A DNA stretch of 64,000 bases from Alkalimonas sp. (GCF_020831925.1 NZ_JAFIFQ010000002.1:1-64000); one strand, 5' to 3'; shown: positions 53,309 through 62,765, numbered from the stretch's first letter. Program-made: numbers and translations. The notes: generated by a model not told the origin, from the sequence alone.

Positions 53309-53321
53309 AAGGCATGCATCT

Positions 53322-53852
53322 ATGGCAACTGTAGGTATTTTTTTCGGCAGTGATACCGGCAACACCGAGCACATCGCCAAAATGATCCAGAAAGAGCTGG
53401 GCAAGCAGCTGGTGGAAGTACGGGATATTGCCAAAAGCAGCAAAGAAGACATCGCCAACTTCGATCTCTTATTGCTGGGCATCCCCACCTGGTACTACGG
53501 TGAAGCTCAGTGCGACTGGGATGATTTTTTCCCGGAGCTTGAAGCCATCGACTTTACCGACAAACTGGTCGCTATTTTTGGCTGCGGTGATCAAGAGGAT
53601 TACGCCGAGTATTTCCTGGATGCGATGGGCACCTTGCGCGATATTATTGAGCCCAAAGGTGCCATTCTGGTTGGCTTTTGGCCAACCGAAGGCTATGACT
53701 TTGTCGCTTCCAAAGCCTTGGCCGACGACAATCATTTTGTTGGCCTCGGCATTGATGAAGATCGCCAGCCAGAGCTGACCGAGCAACGCGTCAAAGCCTG
53801 GTGCAAACAAGTGTACGATGAAATGTGCTTAAAAGAGCTGGAAGGCTTGTAA
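53322..53852 (+). CDS. fldA: Flavodoxin FldA
   Basis: 'GIFFGSDTGNTEHIAKMIQ', 'LLLGIPTWYYGEAQCDWDDF', 'FGCGDQEDYAEYFLDAMGTL'. Confidence 0.97.
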   Translation: MATVGIFFGSDTGNTEHIAKMIQKELGKQLVEVRDIAKSSKEDIANFDLLLLGIPTWYYGEAQCDWDDFFPELEAIDFTDKLVAIFGCGDQEDYAEYFLDAMGTLRDIIEPKGAILVGFWPTEGYDFVASKALADDNHFVGLGIDEDRQPELTEQRVKAWCKQVYDEMCLKELEGL

Positions 53853-53894
53853 AATGCAACGGCCAGGGCATGCAACGCATGCCCTTTTCCCGGT

Positions 53895-54371
53895 TTAACG
53901 GGCAGAGCGTTTCTTACGGACATAAACAGTGCGATTCACTTCGCAAACAATATCACCGCTTTGATCTTTTATGTGCACTAAAAACTCCGGAAAATGCTTA
54001 TCACCATCCTCTGTAGCAGCTTTAATATCCGCCAACACAGCATCCGATAACCAGAACTCCGCTGTTAGCGGCCCTCGTCCCGGTGCAATAAAGTCAATAT
54101 CGGCTTTTTTATCCCAGACATGATAATCGCCGCCCAAGGCTCCCATGATCATGAGCGGATAAATCGGATCCGTCATCGAAAACATCGAGCCACCAAACTG
54201 GCTTTGATTGATGTTCCTTGTCCAGGGTCTGGATTTTAGTCGTACCCGGACATAACAAAAATCATCCCGGATGGTCTCAACCTGAATGCCACTAAAGAAA
54301 AACGGTGGCCACAGGTTTAGCAACCGCTTCATCAACCCTGGTTTCATTGCCCACTGCATCCGCACCCTCAA
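53895..54371 (-). CDS. DUF4442 / hotdog-fold thioesterase-like protein
   Basis: 'LWPPFFFSGIQVETIRDDFCYVRVRLKSRPWTRNINQSQFGGSMFSMTDPIYPLMIM'. Confidence 0.85.
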   Translation of the reverse strand: MRVRMQWAMKPGLMKRLLNLWPPFFFSGIQVETIRDDFCYVRVRLKSRPWTRNINQSQFGGSMFSMTDPIYPLMIMGALGGDYHVWDKKADIDFIAPGRGPLTAEFWLSDAVLADIKAATEDGDKHFPEFLVHIKDQSGDIVCEVNRTVYVRKKRSAR

Positions 54372-54523
54372 CTGGTATGACCTGATGCAGCTATTCTACC
54401 TGAGCTTTACGACAGTGCAAGTTCGTGTGGTTGTTCAATGACTAAGCAGATGGCTGAATTAGCATTTGATTAAAGCTGTAATGGCTTTATAATCGAAGTT
54501 ATGTTGACTAACTGAAGCATGCT

Positions 54524-54961
54524 ATGACTGATCACAATACCGAACTTCGTAAAGCGGGCCTAAAAGTGACCCTGCCGCGCGTAAAAATTCTGGAGATCCT
54601 GCAGGATCCGAACAATCAGCATATCAGTGCCGAAGATGTGTACAAACTACTGTTAGAGTCCGGTGAAGACATTGGTCTTGCGACGGTGTACCGGGTGCTA
54701 AACCAGTTTGATGATGCAGGCATCTTAACCCGCCATCATTTCGAAGGTGGTAAGTCTGTGTTCGAGCTGACTGGCAACAGCCATCATGATCATCTGGTTT
54801 GTCTAAACTGTGGCCGGGTGATCGAATTTGAAGACGACACCATAGAGCGCAAACAGTTGGAGATAGCCACTAGAAATGGCCTGAAACTAACCAATCACAG
54901 CTTGTATCTGTACGGTGAGTGCGAACAAAAGAACAACTGTCCGCACAATACTGACAACTAA
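54524..54961 (+). CDS. fur: Ferric uptake regulator Fur
   Basis: 'LRKAGLKVTLPRVKILEIL', 'HISAEDVYK', 'GLATVYRVLNQFDDAGIL', 'HHDHLVCLNCGRVIEFED'. Confidence 0.97.
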   Translation: MTDHNTELRKAGLKVTLPRVKILEILQDPNNQHISAEDVYKLLLESGEDIGLATVYRVLNQFDDAGILTRHHFEGGKSVFELTGNSHHDHLVCLNCGRVIEFEDDTIERKQLEIATRNGLKLTNHSLYLYGECEQKNNCPHNTDN

Positions 54962-54985
54962 GCTACTCCAAACAGCTGTCATAAC

Positions 54986-55013
54986 AAGGCCTCATTCTTC
55001 AGAGGCCTTTTTT
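54986..55013. terminator. Terminator after fur, convergent with YdcF-like gene
   Basis: AAGGCCTC-attcttca-GAGGCCTTTTTT. Confidence 0.85.
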
Positions 55014-55714
55014 GTATCTGCATTCATCCGCCAATTGTGCCAACGCCGACTTAACCGATAGCTGGCGTAGCTAAACCACTCGCCACTTAACTTGGCGTAA
55101 AAATCGTAGTTGCTTAAATTCACCGTCAACCAACAGTGCCAGCGGCATGGCAGCTGTCGGTAAGTACTGGTAGTGGCCGCAGAAAATTGCCCGTTGAGTT
55201 GGTGCAATGTAATCAGCCGTTGCACCCGCCAGCCATGGTGGTCACTGCTGACAAACTGCAATGGCTGCTGCTGAAAACGAGCAGCCAGCTGATAAAACTC
55301 CTGATAGGTGTTACTACCGCCATCGAAGCAATCGATAGCGCCACTGAAATCATGTTGCTGCAAATAATGGATATAAGGGGCACAATGCCGGGTGGTGATC
55401 ACGACAGGAAAGCTATTAGCTGCCGTTCGTTCCAGTAAATGATCCAAACGATTGCGGGCACAAGCAGGTAAGCTTTGCTCTGAGCCACCACAGCCCAGCA
55501 GCACCCAGGTTGCATCGGTTTGCAACGTAGCTGGGCTTGGTAGCTGTTGCAGCTGCCACTGCCTTACCTGGTTGGTGACAAAGCTATTGCCCAGCAGATA
55601 AAACACCAGCCACAACAACCAAAGCCCCTTTTTACGGTAAAAAATAGCCGCAAGCAACAAGGCATACAAGAACAGGTTATGTGGGTACAAGGCCAATTGA
55701 ATAAAGTCGGTCAT
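54992..55714 (-). CDS. Diverged YdcF/ElyC (DUF218)-like membrane protein
   Basis: N-terminal TMs, 'WVLLGCGG', 'DGGSNTYQEFYQLAA', 'FVSSDHHGWRVQRLI'. Confidence 0.65.
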   Translation of the reverse strand: MTDFIQLALYPHNLFLYALLLAAIFYRKKGLWLLWLVFYLLGNSFVTNQVRQWQLQQLPSPATLQTDATWVLLGCGGSEQSLPACARNRLDHLLERTAANSFPVVITTRHCAPYIHYLQQHDFSGAIDCFDGGSNTYQEFYQLAARFQQQPLQFVSSDHHGWRVQRLITLHQLNGQFSAATTSTYRQLPCRWHCWLTVNLSNYDFYAKLSGEWFSYASYRLSRRWHNWRMNADTKKASEE

Positions 55715-56979
55715 GATCGGCTCCTATTGCAAGCAGCTGGCACCTGTTGTCTAGCCAGTACGTAACCACACCAGCAGCCCCAGGGTAACCAAAGCAGACC
55801 AGAAGTGAGCACATGGCCTGCCAGAGCAGCCAGCAGCAACAAGATACCATTGATCAGCAGTAACACCCGCCCCTCAGCCCTGGCCCTGGCCTGCCAGCTC
55901 AACCACAGCAGATAGCCAAACCAACCAATTGCAAATACAAGCGCCAATACTCCGAAAAACATCGGCAGGTCAAAAAAGTCGGATTCGGCAAAGTATTTTT
56001 TCTGATAAAGCGCTATGCCAGCTTGCCCTACCCCCAGTAGCCAGTGCCATGGAGGAAAATGCTCCGTCAGAACCTGCATGTTCTGCTGCATGTATAGATC
56101 GCGCGATGACAAGATGAGACCAAACCAACCTTTTTCCTGCCAGACCCAAAGCAATTTTTGGTACAAACCAAGTTGTTGCAGCAAAGCTCCCAACCAAAGC
56201 GGGCTAGTGACCAAGAGCACCACAGCCACCCCAGCAATTAAAAGCGCAACATGCTTGCGTCGCTCAGCTTCCAGATGCAATAAAGGGATCAGTACCGCCA
56301 ACAACAACACACCAAACAGAGCCGTTTTAGTCAGCAACTGAAGCGCACAAAACAGCGCTAGAAAAACAACCACAATATACAGCAGTTTATACTTTACCCA
56401 ATAGTAATGCAGTTGATAAGCGGTGAGGATCAGCAGCAAGGCAGATAACTCATTGGCCGACACAAAAAAACCACTGCTGCCTAGGGAGCCCAGCTCTATC
56501 TGCTCCATCGGGCTGTAAGCTGCATAACCAAAACCTGCAAAGCCAAAAACAAAATTGATCAGCAATACCACACTAAAGCACAGCATCAGACGTTGCAGAC
56601 TTTTCTGAGCCAATTCAGGCGTATTGCAGGTGAAACGTGTGAATGCCAATAGCGCTATCAGTGGTGCAAAGACCTTGCTAATCAGCATAAGCTCCCGGCT
56701 AAACCCCAGAGGAGGCTGTAATCGCCACTGCGTCAATAAGGGCCCAAACGCAAAGCATCCAGCCAGCAAAGCCAGCAGCACCAGCATTCGTCTATCGTTG
56801 GCTCTAAGACACCAAAGCATAGCGGCCAGCAAGGCAGCCTTAAAGGCCTGCGCCACTGGCAAGCCAATCAGCTCCAGGCTCTGCCATGCACCTTGCAGCA
56901 TATCAAACAACAAGCTAAATGCGGCCAAAAGAAAAATCAGCTGCCAGCCAGTTTCGGTGTTGCCGCTTTGCTTAATCAA
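55711..56979 (-). CDS. O-antigen ligase/polymerase-like polytopic membrane protein
   Basis: 422 aa, ~10+ TM, periplasmic loop 'MQQNMQVLTEHFPPWHWLLGVGQAG'. Confidence 0.75.
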   Translation of the reverse strand: MIKQSGNTETGWQLIFLLAAFSLLFDMLQGAWQSLELIGLPVAQAFKAALLAAMLWCLRANDRRMLVLLALLAGCFAFGPLLTQWRLQPPLGFSRELMLISKVFAPLIALLAFTRFTCNTPELAQKSLQRLMLCFSVVLLINFVFGFAGFGYAAYSPMEQIELGSLGSSGFFVSANELSALLLILTAYQLHYYWVKYKLLYIVVVFLALFCALQLLTKTALFGVLLLAVLIPLLHLEAERRKHVALLIAGVAVVLLVTSPLWLGALLQQLGLYQKLLWVWQEKGWFGLILSSRDLYMQQNMQVLTEHFPPWHWLLGVGQAGIALYQKKYFAESDFFDLPMFFGVLALVFAIGWFGYLLWLSWQARARAEGRVLLLINGILLLLAALAGHVLTSGLLWLPWGCWCGYVLARQQVPAACNRSRS

Positions 56980-57865
56980 ACAAACCCCGCCAACCTTTTT
57001 GCAACCATTTTAGCCGTAATCGGCTTAGCCAGGAAAATTTTCGCTTGAGATAATAGCGACATTTCAATGCTTTTAAACCATAGCGGCTGCTGCGCCAAAG
57101 CTGAGTAAGCGACAGCGGCAATTGCTGCATGCTATGACGATAAAAAGCCTGGTTTTGCAAGTTACGACCAGACATCAAAGGCCGGTGCTTCGCCACAAAA
57201 TCATCATGCGCCTGCAGGCGTTTTGGCGAACCGGTAATTCGGCCAGCTTCGTGACCGGCATTAACCTGATAGCTGATATGTGCAATACGTCGGGCCGGAC
57301 CAAAACGCGCTACCACCCGCACCCACATATCGTAATCCTGAAAGGCTGCAAGCTGAGTATCAAATCCCCCCAACGCACGCATGTATTCGGTTGGAAGCAG
57401 CGCTTGATTCGACAAAGTATGCAAATCCAGCAGCTCATCCAGCGCAATGATGGCATCACTGGCAAAACATGCTTTGGTGGTAGCGCCGTAGTGCCACAGA
57501 TAGCCAGAACACACCATGGCATCACCAGGTTGAAAAGCGGCCATCAAGCTGGATAAGCGATCCGGATAGAACAAGTCATCATCATCCAGTCCGGTCACAA
57601 ATTCACCTTGGGCGGCAGCTATGGCAGTATTACGGGCAGCACAAGCCCCCTGGCTTTGTTCATGGCGCAATAAACGCACCTTTGGATGCTGACCATAGGC
57701 CTGCTGCAAGAAAGGCCAGCTGTCATCCGTCGAGCCATCATCAACTACTATCAACTCAAAATGTGGGTAATCTTGCGCCAATACGGAATTAATTGCAGTG
57801 GCCGCCATCTGCTTTCGGTTATGCGTTGGCATATAGACACTGATCAATGGCAAATCTTGCTTCAT
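56972..57865 (-). CDS. Glycosyltransferase family 2
   Basis: 'LISVYMPTHNRKQMAATAINSVLAQDYPHFELIVVDDGSTDDSW', 'FVTGLDDDDLFYPDRL'; start set at MKQDLPLIS (57865). Confidence 0.92.
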   Translation of the reverse strand: MKQDLPLISVYMPTHNRKQMAATAINSVLAQDYPHFELIVVDDGSTDDSWPFLQQAYGQHPKVRLLRHEQSQGACAARNTAIAAAQGEFVTGLDDDDLFYPDRLSSLMAAFQPGDAMVCSGYLWHYGATTKACFASDAIIALDELLDLHTLSNQALLPTEYMRALGGFDTQLAAFQDYDMWVRVVARFGPARRIAHISYQVNAGHEAGRITGSPKRLQAHDDFVAKHRPLMSGRNLQNQAFYRHSMQQLPLSLTQLWRSSRYGLKALKCRYYLKRKFSWLSRLRLKWLQKGWRGLFD

Positions 57866-58614
57866 AGTTTTCCCCGGATGGCTAACCACATGTAATGCAA
57901 TAGGCGTCCTTGCCGACCAATCCGGCTCGGTTGACTCAGCAGACGATACAGCCACTCTAAATGCAGACGACACCAAAGCGCCGGGGCCCGTTTTACCTGG
58001 CCTGTGAATACATCAAAACTGCCCCCCACGCCCATAAAAAAACTATCCGGTAATTGCTGACGCAAACGTTCGATCAATTGCTCCTGCTTTGGCGAGCCCA
58101 TCGCAACCGGTATTACTTTGGCACCACTTCTGCGAATGTCAGCTAACAGCCGTGTTTCATCATCAAAGTAACCATCGGTTGCACCTACTACAGGGACTCC
58201 TTGCTGTAACAACAGGGCTTTGGTTTTTACCAACACCTCTGCCCTGCCTCCGACCAGATAGACGGGTACCTGATAGTCGGCACAGCGCAGCATCAGGCTT
58301 TGCCAAAGCTCACACCCAGGAATACGTTGCACGGGCTGTTTTAATCGGCGTCGCATCAGCATCACCACCCCAATCCCATCAGCATAACGCAGTTCAGCCT
58401 GGCTCAACATAGCAGCTACCTGTGGATTTTGTCTGGCGGCCATGATTTTTTCAGGATTGATGGCAATAGCAGCGCCCGCAAATACCTTGCCATCCGGATC
58501 GATGATTGTCTGAAGCAACTGTTGCTGATGCAAAAAAGCACCTACCTTGACAGGCCCAATCTGAACACTGGCTATGCTTTCTGCTGAATTTGTTCTTGTG
58601 TTACTTGAGGTCAT
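57862..58614 (-). CDS. WecG/TagA/CpsF family glycosyltransferase (UDP-ManNAcA transferase-like)
   Basis: 'INPEKIMAARQNPQ...RYADGIGVVMLMRRR', 'VYLVGGRAEV', 'VAMGSPKQEQLI', 'FMGVGGSFDVFTGQVKRAPALWCRLHLEWLYRLLSQPSR'. Confidence 0.93.
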   Translation of the reverse strand: MTSSNTRTNSAESIASVQIGPVKVGAFLHQQQLLQTIIDPDGKVFAGAAIAINPEKIMAARQNPQVAAMLSQAELRYADGIGVVMLMRRRLKQPVQRIPGCELWQSLMLRCADYQVPVYLVGGRAEVLVKTKALLLQQGVPVVGATDGYFDDETRLLADIRRSGAKVIPVAMGSPKQEQLIERLRQQLPDSFFMGVGGSFDVFTGQVKRAPALWCRLHLEWLYRLLSQPSRIGRQGRLLHYMWLAIRGKL

Positions 58615-59656
58615 GCTTGGCCTTGTAAAGAGTCTGGTAGATGCTCATCAGTTCACTGGCTATCACGGGCAAAAGCTGTGTTTGAGCGTATTGAAAACCT
58701 GCTTGCTGCATGCGCTGATAATCTGGTTCTGCTAATTGCCAACATTGCTTCAATTGTAGAAGTAATTGTTCAATCAGCATTGGCTCGGTTTGCTGCTGGC
58801 TAATCACCCAGCCAAATTCCGGTTTTAGCTGTGCTCTGGCGCCATCAGTTTCGGTGGCAATCACCGGGGTATAACAGGCCAGGGCCTCCGTCATCACGAG
58901 GCCAAAGGATTCCTGCCGTGACAAACTCAGCAACACCTTGGCTCGCTGATACCATTTTCTTAGCTGCAGTGGGTTTTGACTTGGCAGCCACAGAAGCTTT
59001 GGGTAGAGCTGTTGCCACTGTTTAACCTTGTCCGATGCGGGGCCCTGGCCGATAATGCAAATCGTATGCTGCTGCAGTAACGGTAATAGCTGCTCCAAAC
59101 GATCCAAGCCTTTGTTATGATTCAAACTGCCAACAAAGAGTAGATCAATATCTTTCTCGGATGGCCTCAACCGGTCCGCGTTGCCATAGTCAGCAGCAAT
59201 GCCGGCGGCCAGTACCCGGGCCGAGACGGGTTGCTGGTAAAATGCCTGCTTTAAAGGCTCACTGGCAAAAAGCCACTGCTCGACCCAGCCAGCGCACCAG
59301 CGATACAGTGTACCCGGCGGTTGATAGCGGTAGATATCACTGCCATGGCAGGTCACTACTATTTTGGCAGAGCGGTGACGGAGGCACTTGTACAAAATGG
59401 CCAACCAAATGGTTGGGTAAAAAAAGTGTACATGCAGGATATCAAAACGCTGTCGACAGAAGACGAAACGCAGCACAAAATCCAGCAACCACACCGGGTA
59501 TTTACACAGCCGGTTCAGCAAGCCATCATTGTGCCAACGCATCCAATGGTAGGCGGTTGCCACAGGAAGTGCTTGCCGCTGAAGCTCGATAAACTGTCCT
59601 TGAACCGGTGCCGAGGGTTTGGGTCCCATATTGCTTATTAGCAAGATTTGCATCAA
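58601..59656 (-). CDS. Glycosyltransferase family 4
   Basis: 'VVTCHGSDIYRY', 'LLFVGSLNHNKGLDRLEQLLPLL', 'LSRQESFGLVMTEALACYTPVIATETDGA'. Confidence 0.92.
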   Translation of the reverse strand: MMQILLISNMGPKPSAPVQGQFIELQRQALPVATAYHWMRWHNDGLLNRLCKYPVWLLDFVLRFVFCRQRFDILHVHFFYPTIWLAILYKCLRHRSAKIVVTCHGSDIYRYQPPGTLYRWCAGWVEQWLFASEPLKQAFYQQPVSARVLAAGIAADYGNADRLRPSEKDIDLLFVGSLNHNKGLDRLEQLLPLLQQHTICIIGQGPASDKVKQWQQLYPKLLWLPSQNPLQLRKWYQRAKVLLSLSRQESFGLVMTEALACYTPVIATETDGARAQLKPEFGWVISQQQTEPMLIEQLLLQLKQCWQLAEPDYQRMQQAGFQYAQTQLLPVIASELMSIYQTLYKAKHDLK

Positions 59657-59756
59657 TCTATCTCATACATCGGGATTTTTATCCTATGTTCAGCTTAGTG
59701 CAAGCTGAATGACTGTAAGCTGAATCCTAAGCTGCTGCTCAGCATAACAAAAAAGG

Positions 59757-60815
59757 ATGTCTATGTATTCGCTGTTCTGGCCTGTTATTAGTTGCTTTTT
59801 AATCACAGCGTTAATGCTACAAGTATTGTTCCCTCTAGCCCACCGGCTAGGCTTATTAGATATACCCAAAGGCCGCAAGCAACATCAAGGCAAAGTCCCG
59901 CTGATTGGTGGCTTAGCCATCTTTACTGGCGTATCTGTAGGCCTACTTGTGGCCGATGCCAGCCTGATGCAGCATTGGGCCTATATTGGTTGTGCCTTGG
60001 TGATCGTACTGCTAGGTGCTCTGGATGATGCACTGGATCTATCGGTATCTGTGCGTCTGATTTTTCAATGTCTGGTGGCGATTGCGATGATGTGGTTGCT
60101 GGATTTGCACCTGGCCCATCTTGGCAATTTGTTTGGCTTTGGCCCGGTCGAGCTTGGCTGGTTTGGCCCACCATTGACAATTATTGCTGTCATCGCTGCC
60201 ATCAATGCATTTAACATGACCGATGGCATCGATGGCCTGGCTGGTAGTTTGAGCCTTTTAACCATGCTGGCGCTCGCATTTTTTATGCTGATGTGGGGGC
60301 AGCAGGATACGGCCTTGTTAGCAATCATGATGATGGTTGCTCTAGTGCCCTACCTTGCAGCAAATCTGCAGTATTTTGGCTTGCGTAAGGTTTTTCTTGG
60401 CGATGCTGGCAGCATGTTAATTGGGCTAACTGTGATCTGGCTATTGCTGCAAGGCAGCCAAAGTGCAGCCAGCAGCTTTCGACCCGTGACGGCCTTGTGG
60501 ATCATCGCCATTCCATTACTGGATATGGCAGTGATCATGATTCGGCGCATTCGCAAAGGCCAGTCCCCTTTTAAAGCTGACCGAGAGCATTTGCATCATA
60601 TTTCACTTCGGCTAGGTCTGGCCCCACGTCATGCATTGATGTTTATCGTTGGCCTGGCAGGGACCGCTGCCAGTATTGGTGCCTTGGCAGAGTACCTGCT
60701 ATTGCCTGACATCGTAATTTTGCTGATGTTTCTTCTGGTGGGCGCAGGCTACTATTATCTGTTATTGCATGTCTGGCGCATTGTGTCCGCGCTGCGCCGT
60801 CGAAGTCAGCGCTGA
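59757..60815 (+). CDS. wecA: WecA-like UDP-GlcNAc:undecaprenyl-phosphate GlcNAc-1-phosphate transferase
   Basis: 'GRKQHQGKVPLIGGLAIF', 'LLGALDDALDLSVSVRL', 'NAFNMTDGIDGLAGSL', 'FLGDAGSMLIGLT', 'DREHLHHI'. Confidence 0.9.
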   Translation: MSMYSLFWPVISCFLITALMLQVLFPLAHRLGLLDIPKGRKQHQGKVPLIGGLAIFTGVSVGLLVADASLMQHWAYIGCALVIVLLGALDDALDLSVSVRLIFQCLVAIAMMWLLDLHLAHLGNLFGFGPVELGWFGPPLTIIAVIAAINAFNMTDGIDGLAGSLSLLTMLALAFFMLMWGQQDTALLAIMMMVALVPYLAANLQYFGLRKVFLGDAGSMLIGLTVIWLLLQGSQSAASSFRPVTALWIIAIPLLDMAVIMIRRIRKGQSPFKADREHLHHISLRLGLAPRHALMFIVGLAGTAASIGALAEYLLLPDIVILLMFLLVGAGYYYLLLHVWRIVSALRRRSQR

Positions 60816-60816
60816 C

Positions 60817-61521
60817 TCAGGCGGCGAAAGCCGCCTTGCGACGGTTGTACTCAGCAATCATGGCTTCCATGCTGGGGGCGTCATAAGGTGATAAGTTACT
60901 TAAAATCATCCGCTTACGACCTTGACCAATGTGGTTTCCATCGCAACTCAGGCTAAAATCAAGCAGAGCACTGCCACGTTTTCCTGCAACCTCCAGGCTT
61001 GAATTGGATAGCACTAAATGAGGTGAGCAAGTCGGCAACTGCATGAGTTCCAGTGTCATGCTCTCGTAAATGACCATAGGTCGCTGCGGATGGATCATGA
61101 CTTGCTGCTGCTGCATCAGAGGATGCAAAATATGTGGAAAGTTTTCACCGGAAAACTGCACATAATCAGTTGCGATCGCTTCAATTAACCCTAAGTCTTT
61201 GCTTATAGCACCCTGTTGCGTCAACGACAGGTAGACTTTTCCGTCTCGGTCACAAATTCGGATCTCACTGCCATCCTGCTCGAAGTGTAACCAAACATCC
61301 GCAGCGACCATGCCAGCGAAGGTACAGCACAATCGTTCGCTGATACCGTACTGACTTAACAACCAGGAAAACATCAAATCACCCGGCACGCAAAATCGCT
61401 TGGCATCTTCATCATGCAACGGATTAAAGTCACCGGCTACTTTTTTGGCAAAGGTACTGCCTTGTTGACGACTGAAGCTAAACTCGCCGGCTTGCTGATT
61501 AATATAAGGGGTCAAAAACAT
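60817..61521 (-). CDS. DUF3581 family protein
   Basis: 'FSRQQGSTFAKKVAGDFNPLHDEDAKRFCVPGDLMFSWLLSQYG' (MaoC-like start), 235 aa. Confidence 0.8.
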   Translation of the reverse strand: MFLTPYINQQAGEFSFSRQQGSTFAKKVAGDFNPLHDEDAKRFCVPGDLMFSWLLSQYGISERLCCTFAGMVAADVWLHFEQDGSEIRICDRDGKVYLSLTQQGAISKDLGLIEAIATDYVQFSGENFPHILHPLMQQQQVMIHPQRPMVIYESMTLELMQLPTCSPHLVLSNSSLEVAGKRGSALLDFSLSCDGNHIGQGRKRMILSNLSPYDAPSMEAMIAEYNRRKAAFAA

Positions 61522-61741
61522 GAAATATCCACGGGTTTAATGCAAAACCCGACAAGTCTACCCTAATTTCCCCTTAAATTGGTCTAGCCAGTGCAGATTT
61601 TCTCGTTGAGGATTGGCATATTCGCTTCCTTTTCAGGTGGCGATTTTGAATTATGGCAGGCTTTATGCTTTCTTAACGGTATGGCAGGGGTGACTGGGCA
61701 CTCCCTGTATCACAATGCAGTTCAAGGCACGAGAAGATACC

Positions 61742-62236
61742 ATGACGTTTAAAACCGGTCGTCAACACTTAGCAGCAACAAAAAAACTGACTCTGGCTGA
61801 GCTGGAAGACAAGCTGCTCGAACATCAACAGTTGATCAACGCCATCGTGAAAGACAGCGGCATCTTATTGCCATCTCTGCTGCAAGGACCTGCCATCGCA
61901 GACACCGCTGCAACTACATTTACTGCCGCTTTGAAATCCTATGCCAGCAAAGACTACGCAACTGCCGCTCATCATTTTCGTCAGGCAGCCATGATGGGCC
62001 ATGCTAAAGCTCAGTATTATCTTGGATTAATGTTCGCAAAAGGTCTTGGTATGCCAGCCTCTATCAAGCGCGCTTATTGCTGGTTACTGCTGGCAGCCAA
62101 GCAGCGTGATCAATCCGCCCTGGAATTGGTTCGTACTTTACAGAGCAAAATGTCAGCGGACTTATTGCAGCAAGCCACTGAGTTGGCAGCAGAGCGTTTT
62201 GAATCCATCGAAGACAGAAAAAACGCCCTGAGCTGA
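61742..62236 (+). CDS. SEL1-like repeat protein
   Basis: 'DYATAAHHFRQAAMMGHAKAQYYLGLMFAKGLGMPASIKRAYCWLLLAAKQ'. Confidence 0.85.
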   Translation: MTFKTGRQHLAATKKLTLAELEDKLLEHQQLINAIVKDSGILLPSLLQGPAIADTAATTFTAALKSYASKDYATAAHHFRQAAMMGHAKAQYYLGLMFAKGLGMPASIKRAYCWLLLAAKQRDQSALELVRTLQSKMSADLLQQATELAAERFESIEDRKNALS

Positions 62237-62270
62237 AAAAAGTGCTTGATTTATCATCAACAGCAAACTA

Positions 62271-62301
62271 CTGTATATGCATACACTGTATATAACAACA
62301 G
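62271..62301 (+). promoter_or_regulatory. Two overlapping LexA-type (SOS) boxes
   Basis: Box 1 CTGTATATGCATACAC (62271-62286, one mismatch in right half); box 2 CTGTATATAACAACAG (62286-62301, perfect CTGT-N8-ACAG). Confidence 0.8.
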
Positions 62302-62313
62302 TTAGGAGTTGGT

Positions 62314-62727
62314 ATGAGTTCACCACAAAGCCACAAGCAGACGTCCATGAATATTAGCAACCAACCTGGTTTGCATTATTGTCTCCCCTCAGCTGAGCAA
62401 CAAGAAAGCCGTTATCTGAATGAATTGCTTCAACAACAGCTGCACGCCAAAGGTTGGACCTTGGTCCTGGCACCAGAAACTTCGTCATTAAAAGTGTTGG
62501 CAGATATGGAGATGTTGCAGCAAAGCCGCACTTTATTGATTCATCGCAAGCAAATTCAGGATTTAGCCGGCACCTTAAAAAAAGCCATCCTTGCTGGCAC
62601 CTGCAGTTGTATTATCAACTTTGCTGAGCTGACTGATTTGCAACAAACACATGAGTTATCGCTACTGGCCGAGTCTTGCGGCTGTGCGGTATACTGCTTT
62701 ACAACCAATACCAGCTGGTGCCATTAA
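62314..62727 (+). CDS. sulA: SulA-like SOS cell division inhibitor
   Basis: 137 aa; RecA-fold-like SulA pattern 'LNELLQQQLHAKGWTLVLAPETSSL...SRTLLIHRKQIQDLAGTLKKAILAGTCSCIINFAELTDLQQTHELSLLAESCGCAVYCF' right after SOS boxes. Confidence 0.7.
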   Translation: MSSPQSHKQTSMNISNQPGLHYCLPSAEQQESRYLNELLQQQLHAKGWTLVLAPETSSLKVLADMEMLQQSRTLLIHRKQIQDLAGTLKKAILAGTCSCIINFAELTDLQQTHELSLLAESCGCAVYCFTTNTSWCH

Positions 62728-62765
62728 AACGCAGCAGCCACTTTAAACAAAACATCGTCGAGCCA

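Noticed and set aside
57866-57976. N-terminal extension of the GT2 ORF (start at 57976)
   Set aside because: Overlaps WecG coding sequence by over 100 nt; the GT2 homology starts after MKQDLPLIS at 57865.
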